Positions 53,101 through 64,000 of a stretch of 64,000 nucleotides of DNA are shown piece by piece. The stretch's first letter is position 1. Every line of letters starts with the position of its first letter. The stretch is from Argentina anserina (Eukaryota > Streptophyta > Magnoliopsida > Rosales > Rosaceae), in contig NW_026089494.1 in NCBI RefSeq assembly GCF_933775445.1, positions 229,334 through 293,333 on the forward strand. Direction: 5' to 3'. The position numbers were made by a program, and so were the translations under genes. A model generated the notes under the pieces. The model saw only the letters and a list, made by a program, of their open reading frames with translations. It did not search any database and was not told the DNA's origin.

Positions 53101-55850
53101 TGCAATAGTAAACATACTCAAACGATAGAAAGATCCTCAGTTTGAAAGAAACACACGCCCACACTGGAAACACTCTAAAATTCAATAGAAACTAGCATCA
53201 GAAAGGCTTACAGAAAGATACTCAAACAAAAATTGAAAAGATACTCAAAGTGCAATAGTAAACATACTCAAACGATAGAAAGATACTCAGTTTGAAAGAA
53301 ACACACGCCCACACCGGAAACACTCTCAAATTCAAGAGAAACTCGCATCACAAAGGCTTACGGAAAGATACTCAAACGAGAATTGAAAAGATACTCAAAT
53401 TGCAATAGTAAACATACTCAAACGATAGAAAGATACTCAGTTTGAAAGAAACACACGCCCACACCGGAAACACTCTCAAATTCAAGAGAAACTCGCATCA
53501 CAAAGGCTTACGGAAAGATACTCAAACGAGAATTGAAAAGATACTCAAATTGCAAAAGTAAACATACTCAAACGATAGAAAGATACTCAGTTTGAAAGAA
53601 ACACACGCCCACACCGGAAACACTCTCAAATTCAATAGAAACTCGCATCAGAAAGCCGTTCAGAAACATACTCAAACGGGAATTGAAAAGATACTCAAAG
53701 TGCAATAGTAAACATACTCAAACAATAGAAAGATACTCAGTTTGAAAGAAACACACGCCCACACTGGAAACACTCTAAAATTCAATAGAAACTCGCATCA
53801 GAAAGGCTTACAGAAAGATACTCAAACGAGAATTAAAAAGATACTCCAATTACAATAGTAAACATACTCAAACGATAGAAAGATACTCAGTTTGAAAGAA
53901 ACACACTCCCACACAGGAAACACTCTAAAATTCAAGAGAAACTCGCATCACAAAGGCTTACGGAAAGATACTCAAACGAGAATTGAAAAGATACTCAAAT
54001 TGCAATAGTAAACATACTCAAACGATAGAAAGATACTCAGTTTGAAAGAAACACACGCCCACACCGGAAACACTATAAAATTCAATAGAAACTCGCATCA
54101 CAAAGGCTTACAGAAAGATACTCAAACGAGAATTGAAAAGATACTCAAATTGCAATAGTAAACATACTCAAACGATAGACAGATACTCAGTTTGAAAGAA
54201 ACACAGGCCCACACTGGAAACACTCTCAAATTCAAGAGAAACTCGCATCAGAAAGGCTTATATAAAGATACTCAAACGAGAATTGAAAAGATACTCAAAT
54301 TGCAATAGTAAACATACTCAAACGATAGAAAGATACTCAGTTTGAAAGAAACACACGCCCACACTGGAAACACTCTCAAATTCAATAGAAACTCGTATCA
54401 GAAAGGCTTACAGAAAGATACTCAAACGAGAATTGAAAAGATACTCCAATTGCAATAGTAAACATACTCAAACGATAGAAAGATACTCAGTTTGAAAGAA
54501 ACACACTCCCACACGGGAAACACTCTCAAATTCAAGAGAAACTCGCACCAGAAAGCCGTTCAGAAACATACTCAAACCGGAATTGAAAAGATACTCAAAG
54601 TGCAATAGTAAACATACTCAAACGATAGAAAGATACTCAGTTTGAAAGAAACACACGCCCACACTGGAAACACTCTAAAATTCAATAGAAACTAGCATCA
54701 GAAAGGCTTACAGAAAGATACTCAAACAAAAATTGAAAAGATACTCAAAGTGCAATAGTAAACATACTCAAACGATAGAAAGATACTCAGTTTGAAAGAA
54801 ACACACGACCACACCGGAAACACTCTCAAATTCAAGAGAAACTCGCATCACAAAGGCTTACGGAAAGATACTCAAACGAGAATTGAAAAGATACTCAAAT
54901 TGCAATAGTAAACATACTCAAACGATAGAAAGATACTCAGTTTGAAAGAAACACACGCCCACACCGGAAACACTCTCAAATTCAATAGAAACTCGCATCA
55001 CAAAGGCTTACAGAAAGATACTCAAACGAGAATTGAAAAGATACTGAAATTGCAATAGTAAACATACTCAAACGATAGACATATACTCAGTTTGAAAGAA
55101 ACACAGGCCCACACTGGAAACACTCTCAAATTCAAGAGAAACTCGCATCAGAAAGCCGTTCAGAAACATACTCAAACGGGAATTGAAAAGATACTCAAAT
55201 TGCAATAGTAAACATACACAAACGATAGAAAGATACTCAGTTTGAAAGAAACACACGCCCACACTGGAAACACTCTCAAATTCAATAGAAACTCGCATCA
55301 GAAAGCCGTTCAGAAACATACTCAAACGGGAAATGAAAAGATACTCAAAGTGCAATAGTAAACATACTCAAACGATAGAAAGATACTCAGTTTGAAAGAA
55401 ACACACGCCCACACTGGAAACACTCTCAAATTCAATAGAAACTCGCATCAGAAAGCCGTTCAGAAACATACTCAAACGGGAAATGAAAAGATACTCAAAG
55501 TGCAATAGTAAACATACTCAAACGATAGAAAGATACTCAGTTTGAAAGAAACACACGCCCACACTGGAAACACTCTCAAATTTAATAGAAACTCGCATCA
55601 GAAAGGCTTACAGAAAGATACTCAAACGAGAATTGAAAAGATACTCCAATTGCAATAGTAAACATACTCAAACGATAGAAAGATACTCAGTTTGAAAGAA
55701 ACACACTCCCACACGGGAAACACTCTGAAATTCAAGAGAAACTCGCACCAGAAAGCCGTTCAGAAACATACTCAAACCGGAATTGAAAAGATACTCAAAG
55801 TGCAATAGTAAACATACTCAAACGATAGAAAGATACTCAGTTTGAAAGAA
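50101..55850. repeat. Satellite array, regular 150-bp group B monomers
   Basis: Highly regular spacing with no short monomers and no length changes noticed. Local amplification is visible: three nearly identical monomers in a row at about 50751-51200 (CACACCGG, CATCACAAAGG, TTGC type), and two identical GGGAAATG monomers at about 55262-55560. The segment of about 53300-54900 recurs at about 57700-59300 (offset about 4354), marked by TTGCAAAAGT, CAATTACAATAG and CTTATATAAAG. No gene or other element is visible. Confidence 0.92.
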
Positions 55851-58800
55851 ACACACGCCGCACACCGGAAAACACTCTCAAATTCAATAGAAACTCGCAT
55901 CACAAAGGCTTACAGAAAGATACTCAAACGAGAATTGAAAAGATACTCAAATTGCAATAGTAACATACTCAAACGATAGACAGATACTCAGTTTGAAAGA
56001 AACACAGGCCCACACTGGAAACACTCTCAAATTCAAGAGAAACTCGCATCAGAAAGCCGTTCAGAAACATACTCAAACGGGAATTGAAAAGATACTCAAA
56101 GTGCAATAGTAAACATACACAAACGATAGAAAGATACTCAGTTTGAAAGAAACACACGCCCACACTGGAAACACTCTAAAATTCAATAGAAACTCGCATC
56201 AGAAAGGCTTACAGAAAGATACTCAAACGAGAATTGAAAAGATACTCCAATTGCAATAGTAAACATACTCAAACGATAGAAAGATACTCAGTTTGAAAGA
56301 AACACACTCCCACACTGGAAACACTCTCAAATTCAAGAGAAACTCGCATCACAAAGGCTTACGGAAAGATACTCAAACGAGAATTGAAAAGATACTCAAA
56401 TTGCAATAGTAAACATACTCAAACGATAGAAAGATACTCAGTTTGAAAGAAACACACGCCCACACCGGAAACACTCTCAAATTCAATAGAAACTCGCATC
56501 AGAAAGCCGTTCAGAAACATACTCAAACGGGAAATGAAAAGATACTCAAAGTGCAATAGTAAACATACTCAAACGATAGAAAGATACTCAGTTTGAAAGA
56601 AACACACGCCCACACTGGAAACACTCTCAAATTCAATAGAAACTCGCATCAGAAAGCCGTTCAGAAACATACTCAAACGGGAAATGAAAAGATACTCAAA
56701 GTGCAATAGTAAACATACTCAAACGATAGAAAGATACTCAGTTTGAAAGAAACACACGCCCACACTGGAAACACTCTCAAATTTAATAGAAACTCGCATC
56801 AGAAAGGCTTACAGAAAGATACTCAAACGAGAATTGAAAAGATACTCCAATTGCAATAGTAAACATACTCAAACGATAGACAGATACTCAGTTTGAAAGA
56901 AACACACTCCCACACGGGAAACACTCTGAAATTCAAGAGAAACTCGCACCAGAAAGCCGTTCAGAAACATACTCAAACCGGAATTGAAAAGATACTCAAA
57001 GTGCAATAGTAAACATACTCAAACGATAGAAAGATACTCAGTTTGAAAGAAACACACGCCCACACTGGAAACACTCTAAAATTCAATAGAAACTAGCATC
57101 AGAAAGGCTTACAGAAAGATACTCAAACAAAAATTGAAAAGATACTCAAAGTGCAATAGTAAACATACTCAAACGATAGAAAGATACTCAGTTTGAAAGA
57201 AACACACGCCCACACCGGAAACACTCTCAAATTCAAGAGAAACTCGCATCACAAAGGCTTACGGAAAGATACTCAAACGAGAATTGAAAAGATACTCAAA
57301 TTGCAATAGTAAACATACTCAAACGATAGAAAGATACTCAGTTTGAAAGAAACACACGCCCACACCGGGGAAACACTCTCAAATTCAATAGAAACTCGCA
57401 TCACAAAGGCTTACAGAAAGATACTCAAACGAGAATTGAAAAGATACTCAAATTGCAATAGTAAACATACTCAAACGATAGACAGATACTCAGTTTGAAA
57501 GAAACACAGGCCCACACTGGAAACACTCTCAAATTCAAGAGAAACTCGCATCAGAAAGCCGTTCAGAAACATACTCAAACGGGAATTGAAAAGATACTCA
57601 AAGTGCAATAGTAAACATACACAAACGATAGAAAGATACTCAGTTTGAAAGAAACACACGCCCACACTGGAAACACTCTAAAATTCAATAGAAACTCGCA
57701 TCAGAAAGGCTTACAGAAAGATACTCAAACGAGAATTGAAAAGATACTCCAATTGCAATAGTAAACATACTCAAACGATAGAAACATACTCAGTTTGAAA
57801 GAAACACACTCCCACACTGGAAACACTCTCAAATTCAAGAGAAACTGGCATCACAAAGGCTTACGGAAAGATACTCAAACGAGAATTGAAAAGATACTCA
57901 AATTGCAAAAGTAAACATACTCAAACGATAGAAAGATACTCAGTTTGAAAGAAACACACGCCCACACCGGAAACACTCTCAAATTCAATAGAAACTCGCA
58001 TCAGAAAGCCGTTCAGAAACATACTCAAACGGGAATTGAAAAGATACTCAAAGTGCAATAGTAAACATACTCAAACAATAGAAAGATACTCAGTTTGAAA
58101 GAAACACACGCCCACACTGGAAACACTCTCAAATTCAATAGAAACTCGCATCAGAAAGGCTTACAGAAAGATACTCAAACGAGAATTAAAAAGATACTCC
58201 AATTACAATAGTAAACATACTCAAACGATAGAAAGATACTCAGTTTGAAAGAAACACACTCCCACACAGGAAACACTCTAAAATTCAAGAGAAACTCGCA
58301 TCACAAAGGCTTACGGAAAGATACTCAAACGAGAATTGAAAAGATACTCAAATTGCAATAGTAAACATACTCAAACGATAGAAAGATACTCAGTTTGAAA
58401 GAAACACACGCCCACACCGGAAACACTCTAAAATTCAATAGAAACTCGCATCACAAAGGCTTACAGAAAGATACTCAAACGAGAATTGAAAAGATACTCA
58501 AATTGCAATAGTAAACATACTCAAACGATAGACAGATACTCAGTTTGAAAGAAACACAGGCCCCACACTGGAAACACTCTCAAATTCAAGAGAAACTCGC
58601 ATCAGAAAGGCTTATATAAAGATACTCAAACGAGAATTGAAAAGATACTCAAATTGCAATAGTAAACATACTCAAACGATAGAAAGATACTCAGTTTGAA
58701 AGAAACACACGCCCACACTGGAAACACTCTCAAATTCAATAGAAACTCGCATCAGAAAGGCTTACAGAAAGATACTCAAACGAGAATTGAAAAGATACTC

Positions 58801-61800
58801 CAATTGCAATAGTAAACATACTCAAACGATAGAAAGATACACAGTTTGAAAGAAACACACTCCCACACGGGAAACACTCTCAAATTCAAGAGAAACTCGC
58901 ACCAGAAAGCCGTTCAGAAACATACTCAAACCGGAATTGAAAAGATACTCAAAGTGCAATAGTAAACATACTCAAACGATAGAAAGATACTCAGTTTGAA
59001 AGAAACACACGCCCACACTGGAAACACTCTAAAATTCAAGAGAAACTAGCACCAGAAAGCCGTTCAGAAACATACTCAAACCGGAATTGAAAAGATACTC
59101 AAAGTGCAATAGTAAACATACTCAAACGATAGAAAGATACTCAGTTTGAAAGAAACACACGCCCACACTGGAAACACTCTAAAATTCAATAGAAACTAGC
59201 ATCAGAAAGGCTTACAGAAAGATACTCAAACAAAAATTGAAAAGATACTCAAAGTGCAATAGTAAACATACTCAAACGATAGAAAGATACTCAGTTTGAA
59301 AGAAACACACGCCCACACCGGAAACACTCTCAAATTCAAGAGAAACTCGCATCACAAAGGCTTACGGAAAGATACTCAAACGAGAATTGAAAAGATACTC
59401 AAATTGGAATAGTAAACATACTCAAACGATAGAAAGATACTCAGTTTGAAAGAAACACACGCCCACCACCGGGAAACACTCTCAAATTCAATAGAAACTC
59501 GCATCACAAAGGCTTACAGAAAGATACTCAAACGAGAATTGAAAAGATACTCAAATTGCAATAGTAAACATACTCAAACGATAGACAGATACTCAGTTTG
59601 AAAGAAACACAGGCCCACACTGGAAACACTCTCAAATTCAAGAGAAACTCGCATCAGAAAGCCGTTCAGAAACATACTCAAACGGGAATTGAAAAGATAC
59701 TCAAAGTGCAATAGTAAACATACACAAACGATAGAAAGATACTCAGTTTGAAAGAAACACACGCCCACACTGGAAACACTCTAAAATTCAATAGAAACTC
59801 GCATCAGAAAGGCTTACAGAAAGATACTCAAACGAGAATTGAAAAGATACTCCAATTGCAATAGTAAACATACTCAAACGATAGAAAGATACTCAGTTTG
59901 AAAGAAACACACTCCCACACTGGAAACACTCTCAAATTCAAGAGAAACTCGCATCACAAAGGCTTACGGAAAGATACTCAAACGAGAATTGAAAAGATAC
60001 TCAAATTGCAAAAGTAAACATACTCAAACGATAGAAAGATACTCAGTTTGAAAGAAACACACGCCCACACCGGAAACACTCTCAAATTCAATAGAAACTC
60101 GCATCAGAAAGCCGTTCAGAAACATACTCAAACGGGAATTGAAAAGATACTCAAAGTGCAATAGTAAACATACTCAAACGATAGAAAGATACTCAGTTTG
60201 AAAGAAACACACGCCCACACTGGAAACACTCTCAAATTCAATAGAAACTCGCATCAGAAAGGCTTACAGAAAGATACTCAAACGAGAATTAAAAAGATAC
60301 TCCAATTACAATAGTAAACATACTCAAAACGATAGAAAGATACTCAGTTTGAAAGAAACACACTCCCACACAGGAAAACACTCTAAAATTCAAGAGAAAC
60401 TCGCATCACAAAGGCTTACGGAAAGATACTCAAACGAGAATTGAAAAGATACTCAAATTGCAATAGTAAACATACTCAAACGATAGAAAGATACTCAGTT
60501 TGAAAGAAACACACGCCCACACTGGAAACACTCTAAAATTCAATAGAAACTAGCATCAGAAAGGCTTACAGAAAGATACTCAAACAAAAATTGAAAAGAT
60601 ACTCAAATTGCAATAGTAAACATACTCAAACGATAGAAAGATACTCAGTTTGAAAGAAACACACGCCCACACCGGAAACACTCTCAAATTCAATAGAAAC
60701 TCGCATCACAAAGGCTTACAGAAAGATACTCAAACGAGAATTGAAAAGATACTCCAATTGCAATAGTAAACATACTCAAACGATAGAAAGATACTCAGTT
60801 TGAAAGAAACACACTCCCACACGGGAAACACTCTCAAATTCAAGAGAAACTCGCACCAGAAAGGCTTACAGAAAGATACTCAAACGAGAATTAAAAAGAT
60901 ACTCCAATTACAATAGTAAACATACTCAAACGATAGAAAGATACTCAGTTTGAAAGAAACACACTCCCACACAGGAAACACTCTAAAATTCAAGAGAAAC
61001 TCGCATCACAAAGGCTTACGGAAAGATACTCAAACGAGAATTGAAAAGATACTCAAATTGCAATAGTAAACATACTCAAACGATAGAAAGATACTCAGTT
61101 TGAAAGAAACACACGCCCACACCGGAAACACTCTCAAATTCAATAGAAACTCGCATCACAAAGGGCTTACAGAAAGATACTCAAACGAGAATTGAAAAAG
61201 ATACTCAAATTGCAATAGTAAACATACTCAAACGATAGACATATACTCAGTTTGAAAGAAACACAGGACCCACACTGGAAACACTCTCAAATTCAAGAGA
61301 AACTCGCATCAGAAGCCGTTCAGAAACATACTCAAACGGGAATTGAAAAGATACTCAAATTGCAATAGTAAACATACACAAACGATAGAAAGATACTCAG
61401 TTTGAAAGAAACACACGCCCCCACTGGAAACACTCTCAAATTCAATAGAAACTCGCATCAGAAAGCCGTTCAGAAACATACTCAAACGGGGAATGAAAAG
61501 ATACTCAAAGTGCAATAGTAAACATACTCAAACGATAGAAAGATACTCAGTTTGAAAGAAACACACGCCCACACTGGAAACACTCTAAAATTCAATAGAA
61601 ACTCGCATCACAAAGGCTTACAGAAAGATACTCAAACGAGAATTGAAAAGATACTCCAATTGCAATAGTAAACATACTCAAACGATAGAAAGATACTCAG
61701 TTTGAAAGAAACACACTCCCACACAGGAAACACTCTAAAATTCAAGAGAAACTCGCATCACAAAGGCTTACGGAAAGATACTCAAACGAGAATTGAAAAG

Positions 61801-64000
61801 ATACTCAAATTGCAATAGTAAACATACTCAAACGATAGAAAGATACTCAGTTTGAAAGAAACACACGCCCACACCGGAAACACTCTCAAATTCAATAGAA
61901 ACTCGCATCACAAAGGCTTACAGAAAGATACTCAAACGAGGAATTGAAAAGATACTCAAATTGCAATAGTAAACATACTCAAACGATAGACATATACTCA
62001 GTTTGAAAGAAACACAGACCCACACTGGAAACACTCTCAAATTCAAGAGAAACTCGCATCAGAAAGCCGTTCAGAAACATACTCAAACGGGAATTGAAAA
62101 GATACTCAAATTGTAATAGTAAACATACACAAACGATAGAAAGATACTCAGTTTGAAAGAAACACACGCCCACACTGGAAACACTCTCAAATTCAATAGA
62201 AACTCGCATCAGAAAGCCGTTCAGAAACATACTCAAACGGGAAATGAAAAGATACTCAAAGTGCAATAGTAAACATACTCAAACGATAGAAAGATACTCA
62301 GTTTGAAAGAAACACACGCCCACACTGGAAACACTCTAAAATTCAATAGAAACTCGCATCACAAAGGCTTACAGAAAGATACTCAAACGAGAATTGAAAA
62401 AGATACTCAAATTGCAATAGTAAACATACTCAAACGATAGACAGATACTCAGTTTGAAAGAAACACACGCCCACACTGGAAACACTCTCAAATTCAAGAG
62501 AAAACTCGCATCAGAAAGGCTTATATAAAGATACTCAAACGAGAATTGAAAAGATACTCAAATTGCAATAGTAAACATACTCAAACGATAGAAAGATACT
62601 CAGTTTGAAAGAAACACACGCCCACACTGGAAACACTCTCAAATTCAAGAGAAACTCGCACCAGAAAGGCTTACAGAAAGATACTCAAACGAGAATTGAA
62701 AAGATACTCCAATTGCAATAGTAAACATACTCAAACGATAGAAAGATACTCAGTTTGAAAGAAACACAGGCCCACACTGGAAACACTCTCAAATTCAAGA
62801 GAAACTCGCATCAGAAAGCCGTTCAGAAACATACTCAAACGGGAATTGAAAAGATACTCAAATTGCAATAGTAAACATACACAAACGATAGAAAGATACT
62901 CAGTTTGAAAGAAACACACGCCCACACTGGAAACACTCTCAAATTCAATAGAAACTCGCATCAGAAAGCCGTTCAGAAACATACTCAAACGGGAAATGAA
63001 AAGATACTCAAAGTGCAATAGTAAACATACTCAAACGATAGAAAGATACTCAGTTTGAAAGAAACACACGCCAACACTGGAAACACTCTCAAATTCAATA
63101 GAAACTCGCATCAGAAAGCCGTTCAGAAACATACTCAAACGGGAAATGAAAAAGATACTCAAAGTGCAATAGTAAACATACTCAAACGATAGAAAGATAC
63201 TCAGTTTGAAAGAAACACACGCCCACACTGGAAACACTCTAAAATTCAATAGAAACTAGCATCAGAAAGGCTTACAGAAAGATACTCAAACAAAAATTGA
63301 AAAGATACTCAAAGTGCAATAGTAAACATACTCAAACGATAGAAAGATACTCAGTTTGAAAGAAACACACGCCCACACCGGAAACACTCTCAAATTCAAG
63401 AGAAACTCGCATCACAAAGGCTTACGGAAAGATACTCAAACGAGAATTGAAAAGATACTCAAATTGCAATAGTAAACATACTCAAACGATAGAAAGATAC
63501 TCAGTTTGAAAAAAAACACACGCCCACACCGGAAACACTCTCAAATTCAATAGAAACTCGCATCACAAAGGCTTACAGAAAGATACTCAAACGAGAATTG
63601 AAAAGATACTCAAATTGCAATAGTAAACATACTCAAACGATAGACATATACTCAGTTTGAAAGAAACACAGGCCCACACTGGAAACACTCTCAAATTCAA
63701 GAGAAACTCGCATCAGAAAGCCGTTCAGAAACATACTCAAACGGGAATTGAAAAGATACTCAAATTGCAATAGTAAACATACACAAACGATAGAAAGATA
63801 CTCAGTTTGAAAGAAACACACGCCCACACTGGAAACACTCTCAAATTCAATAGAAACTCGCATCAGAAAGCCGTTCAGAAACATACTCAAACGGGAAATG
63901 AAAAGATACTCAAAGTGCAATAGTAAACATACTCAAACGATAGAAAGATACTCAGTTTGAAAGAAACACACGCCCACACTGGAAACACTCTCAAATTCAA
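55851..64000. repeat. Satellite array, group B, with frequent one- or two-base indels
   Basis: Same monomer types as upstream but with many small length changes, mostly in short homopolymers. Examples are GCCGCACACCGGAAAAC near 55858, CCGGGGAAAC at 57366, GGCCCCACAC at 58560, CCCACCACCGGG at 59462, TCAAAACG at 60325, AAAGGGCTTAC at 61161, GAAAAAGATAC at 61195, 62398 and 63148, CAGGACCC at 61264, GAGGAATTG at 61938, GAGAAAACTCG at 62498 and GAAAAAAAACAC at 63487. The block includes repeated segments: about 57470-58200 recurs at 59573-60300 (offset 2103), and the 55068 type recurs at 61979 and 63633. The array runs off the window end. No genes are visible. Confidence 0.9.

Noticed and set aside
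21470..63920. Minus-strand open frames of 64-95 codons in group B
   Set aside because: A 150-bp period is divisible by three, so a frame that is open in one monomer can stay open into the next. The predicted product is simply the repeat read aloud.
19746..64000. CENP-B box in the satellite
   Set aside because: The words with CGGG (ACTCAAACGGGAATTG) lack the required TTCG at the proper distance on either strand.
1..64000. Telomeric repeat (TTTAGGG type), rRNA or tRNA genes
   Set aside because: No runs of telomere units and no recognisable rRNA or tRNA sequence on either strand.

Overview
The window is almost entirely one A-rich tandem satellite of about 150 bp per monomer, roughly 400 monomers in all. 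It is broken only by two related 1.74-kb solo LTRs at 24135-25873 and 26933-28675. I see no protein-coding gene, rRNA, tRNA or CRISPR array. A long satellite array with near-nucleosome-length monomers, invaded by LTR-retrotransposon remnants with TG...CA ends and 5-bp target-site duplications, points to a heterochromatic block of a eukaryotic nuclear chromosome, most likely a flowering plant. I cannot name the species or say whether the block is centromeric, pericentromeric or subtelomeric.

The consensus monomer (counted by hand: A 46%, C 21%, T 19%, G 15% on the + strand) splits into seven subunits of 23, 23, 19, 20, 19, 21 and 25 bp, each ending in AAA. It looks like a decayed minisatellite of about 21 bp that became fixed as a 150-bp unit. 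Rearrangements inside monomers use these subunits: 23-bp deletions, one subunit converted to a copy of its neighbour, and one monomer collapsed to 23 bp.

Layout: (1) 1 to about 19745, variant group A, many 149-bp monomers, with long-range repeat offsets of 899, 1196, 1346, 2543, 3143 and 7331 bp. (2) About 19746-23580, variant group B (CACACCGG, CACACGGG, CATCACAAAGG, GACAGATAC forms), then a short return to group A to 24134. (3) Solo LTR 1, 1059 bp of satellite, solo LTR 2. (4) 28676 to about 29600, group B. (5) About 29600-40510, a higher-order repeat of exactly 4647 bp, 2.35 units. (6) About 40510-50100, a mosaic of older segments repeated at offsets of 5781, 3277, 2504 and 1904 bp and rich in 127-bp short monomers. 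(7) About 50100-55850, regular 150-bp group B monomers. (8) About 55850-64000, the same monomers but with many one- or two-base insertions and deletions that are nearly absent upstream.

The most informative observation is that two 'empty' copies of the LTR 1 insertion site survive in the 4647-bp repeats, at 31970-31974 and 36617-36621. They share rare private bases with both flanks of the LTR, which confirms the insertion and orders it relative to the array amplification. The many short open frames in the satellite are by-products of its sequence and are not annotated as genes.
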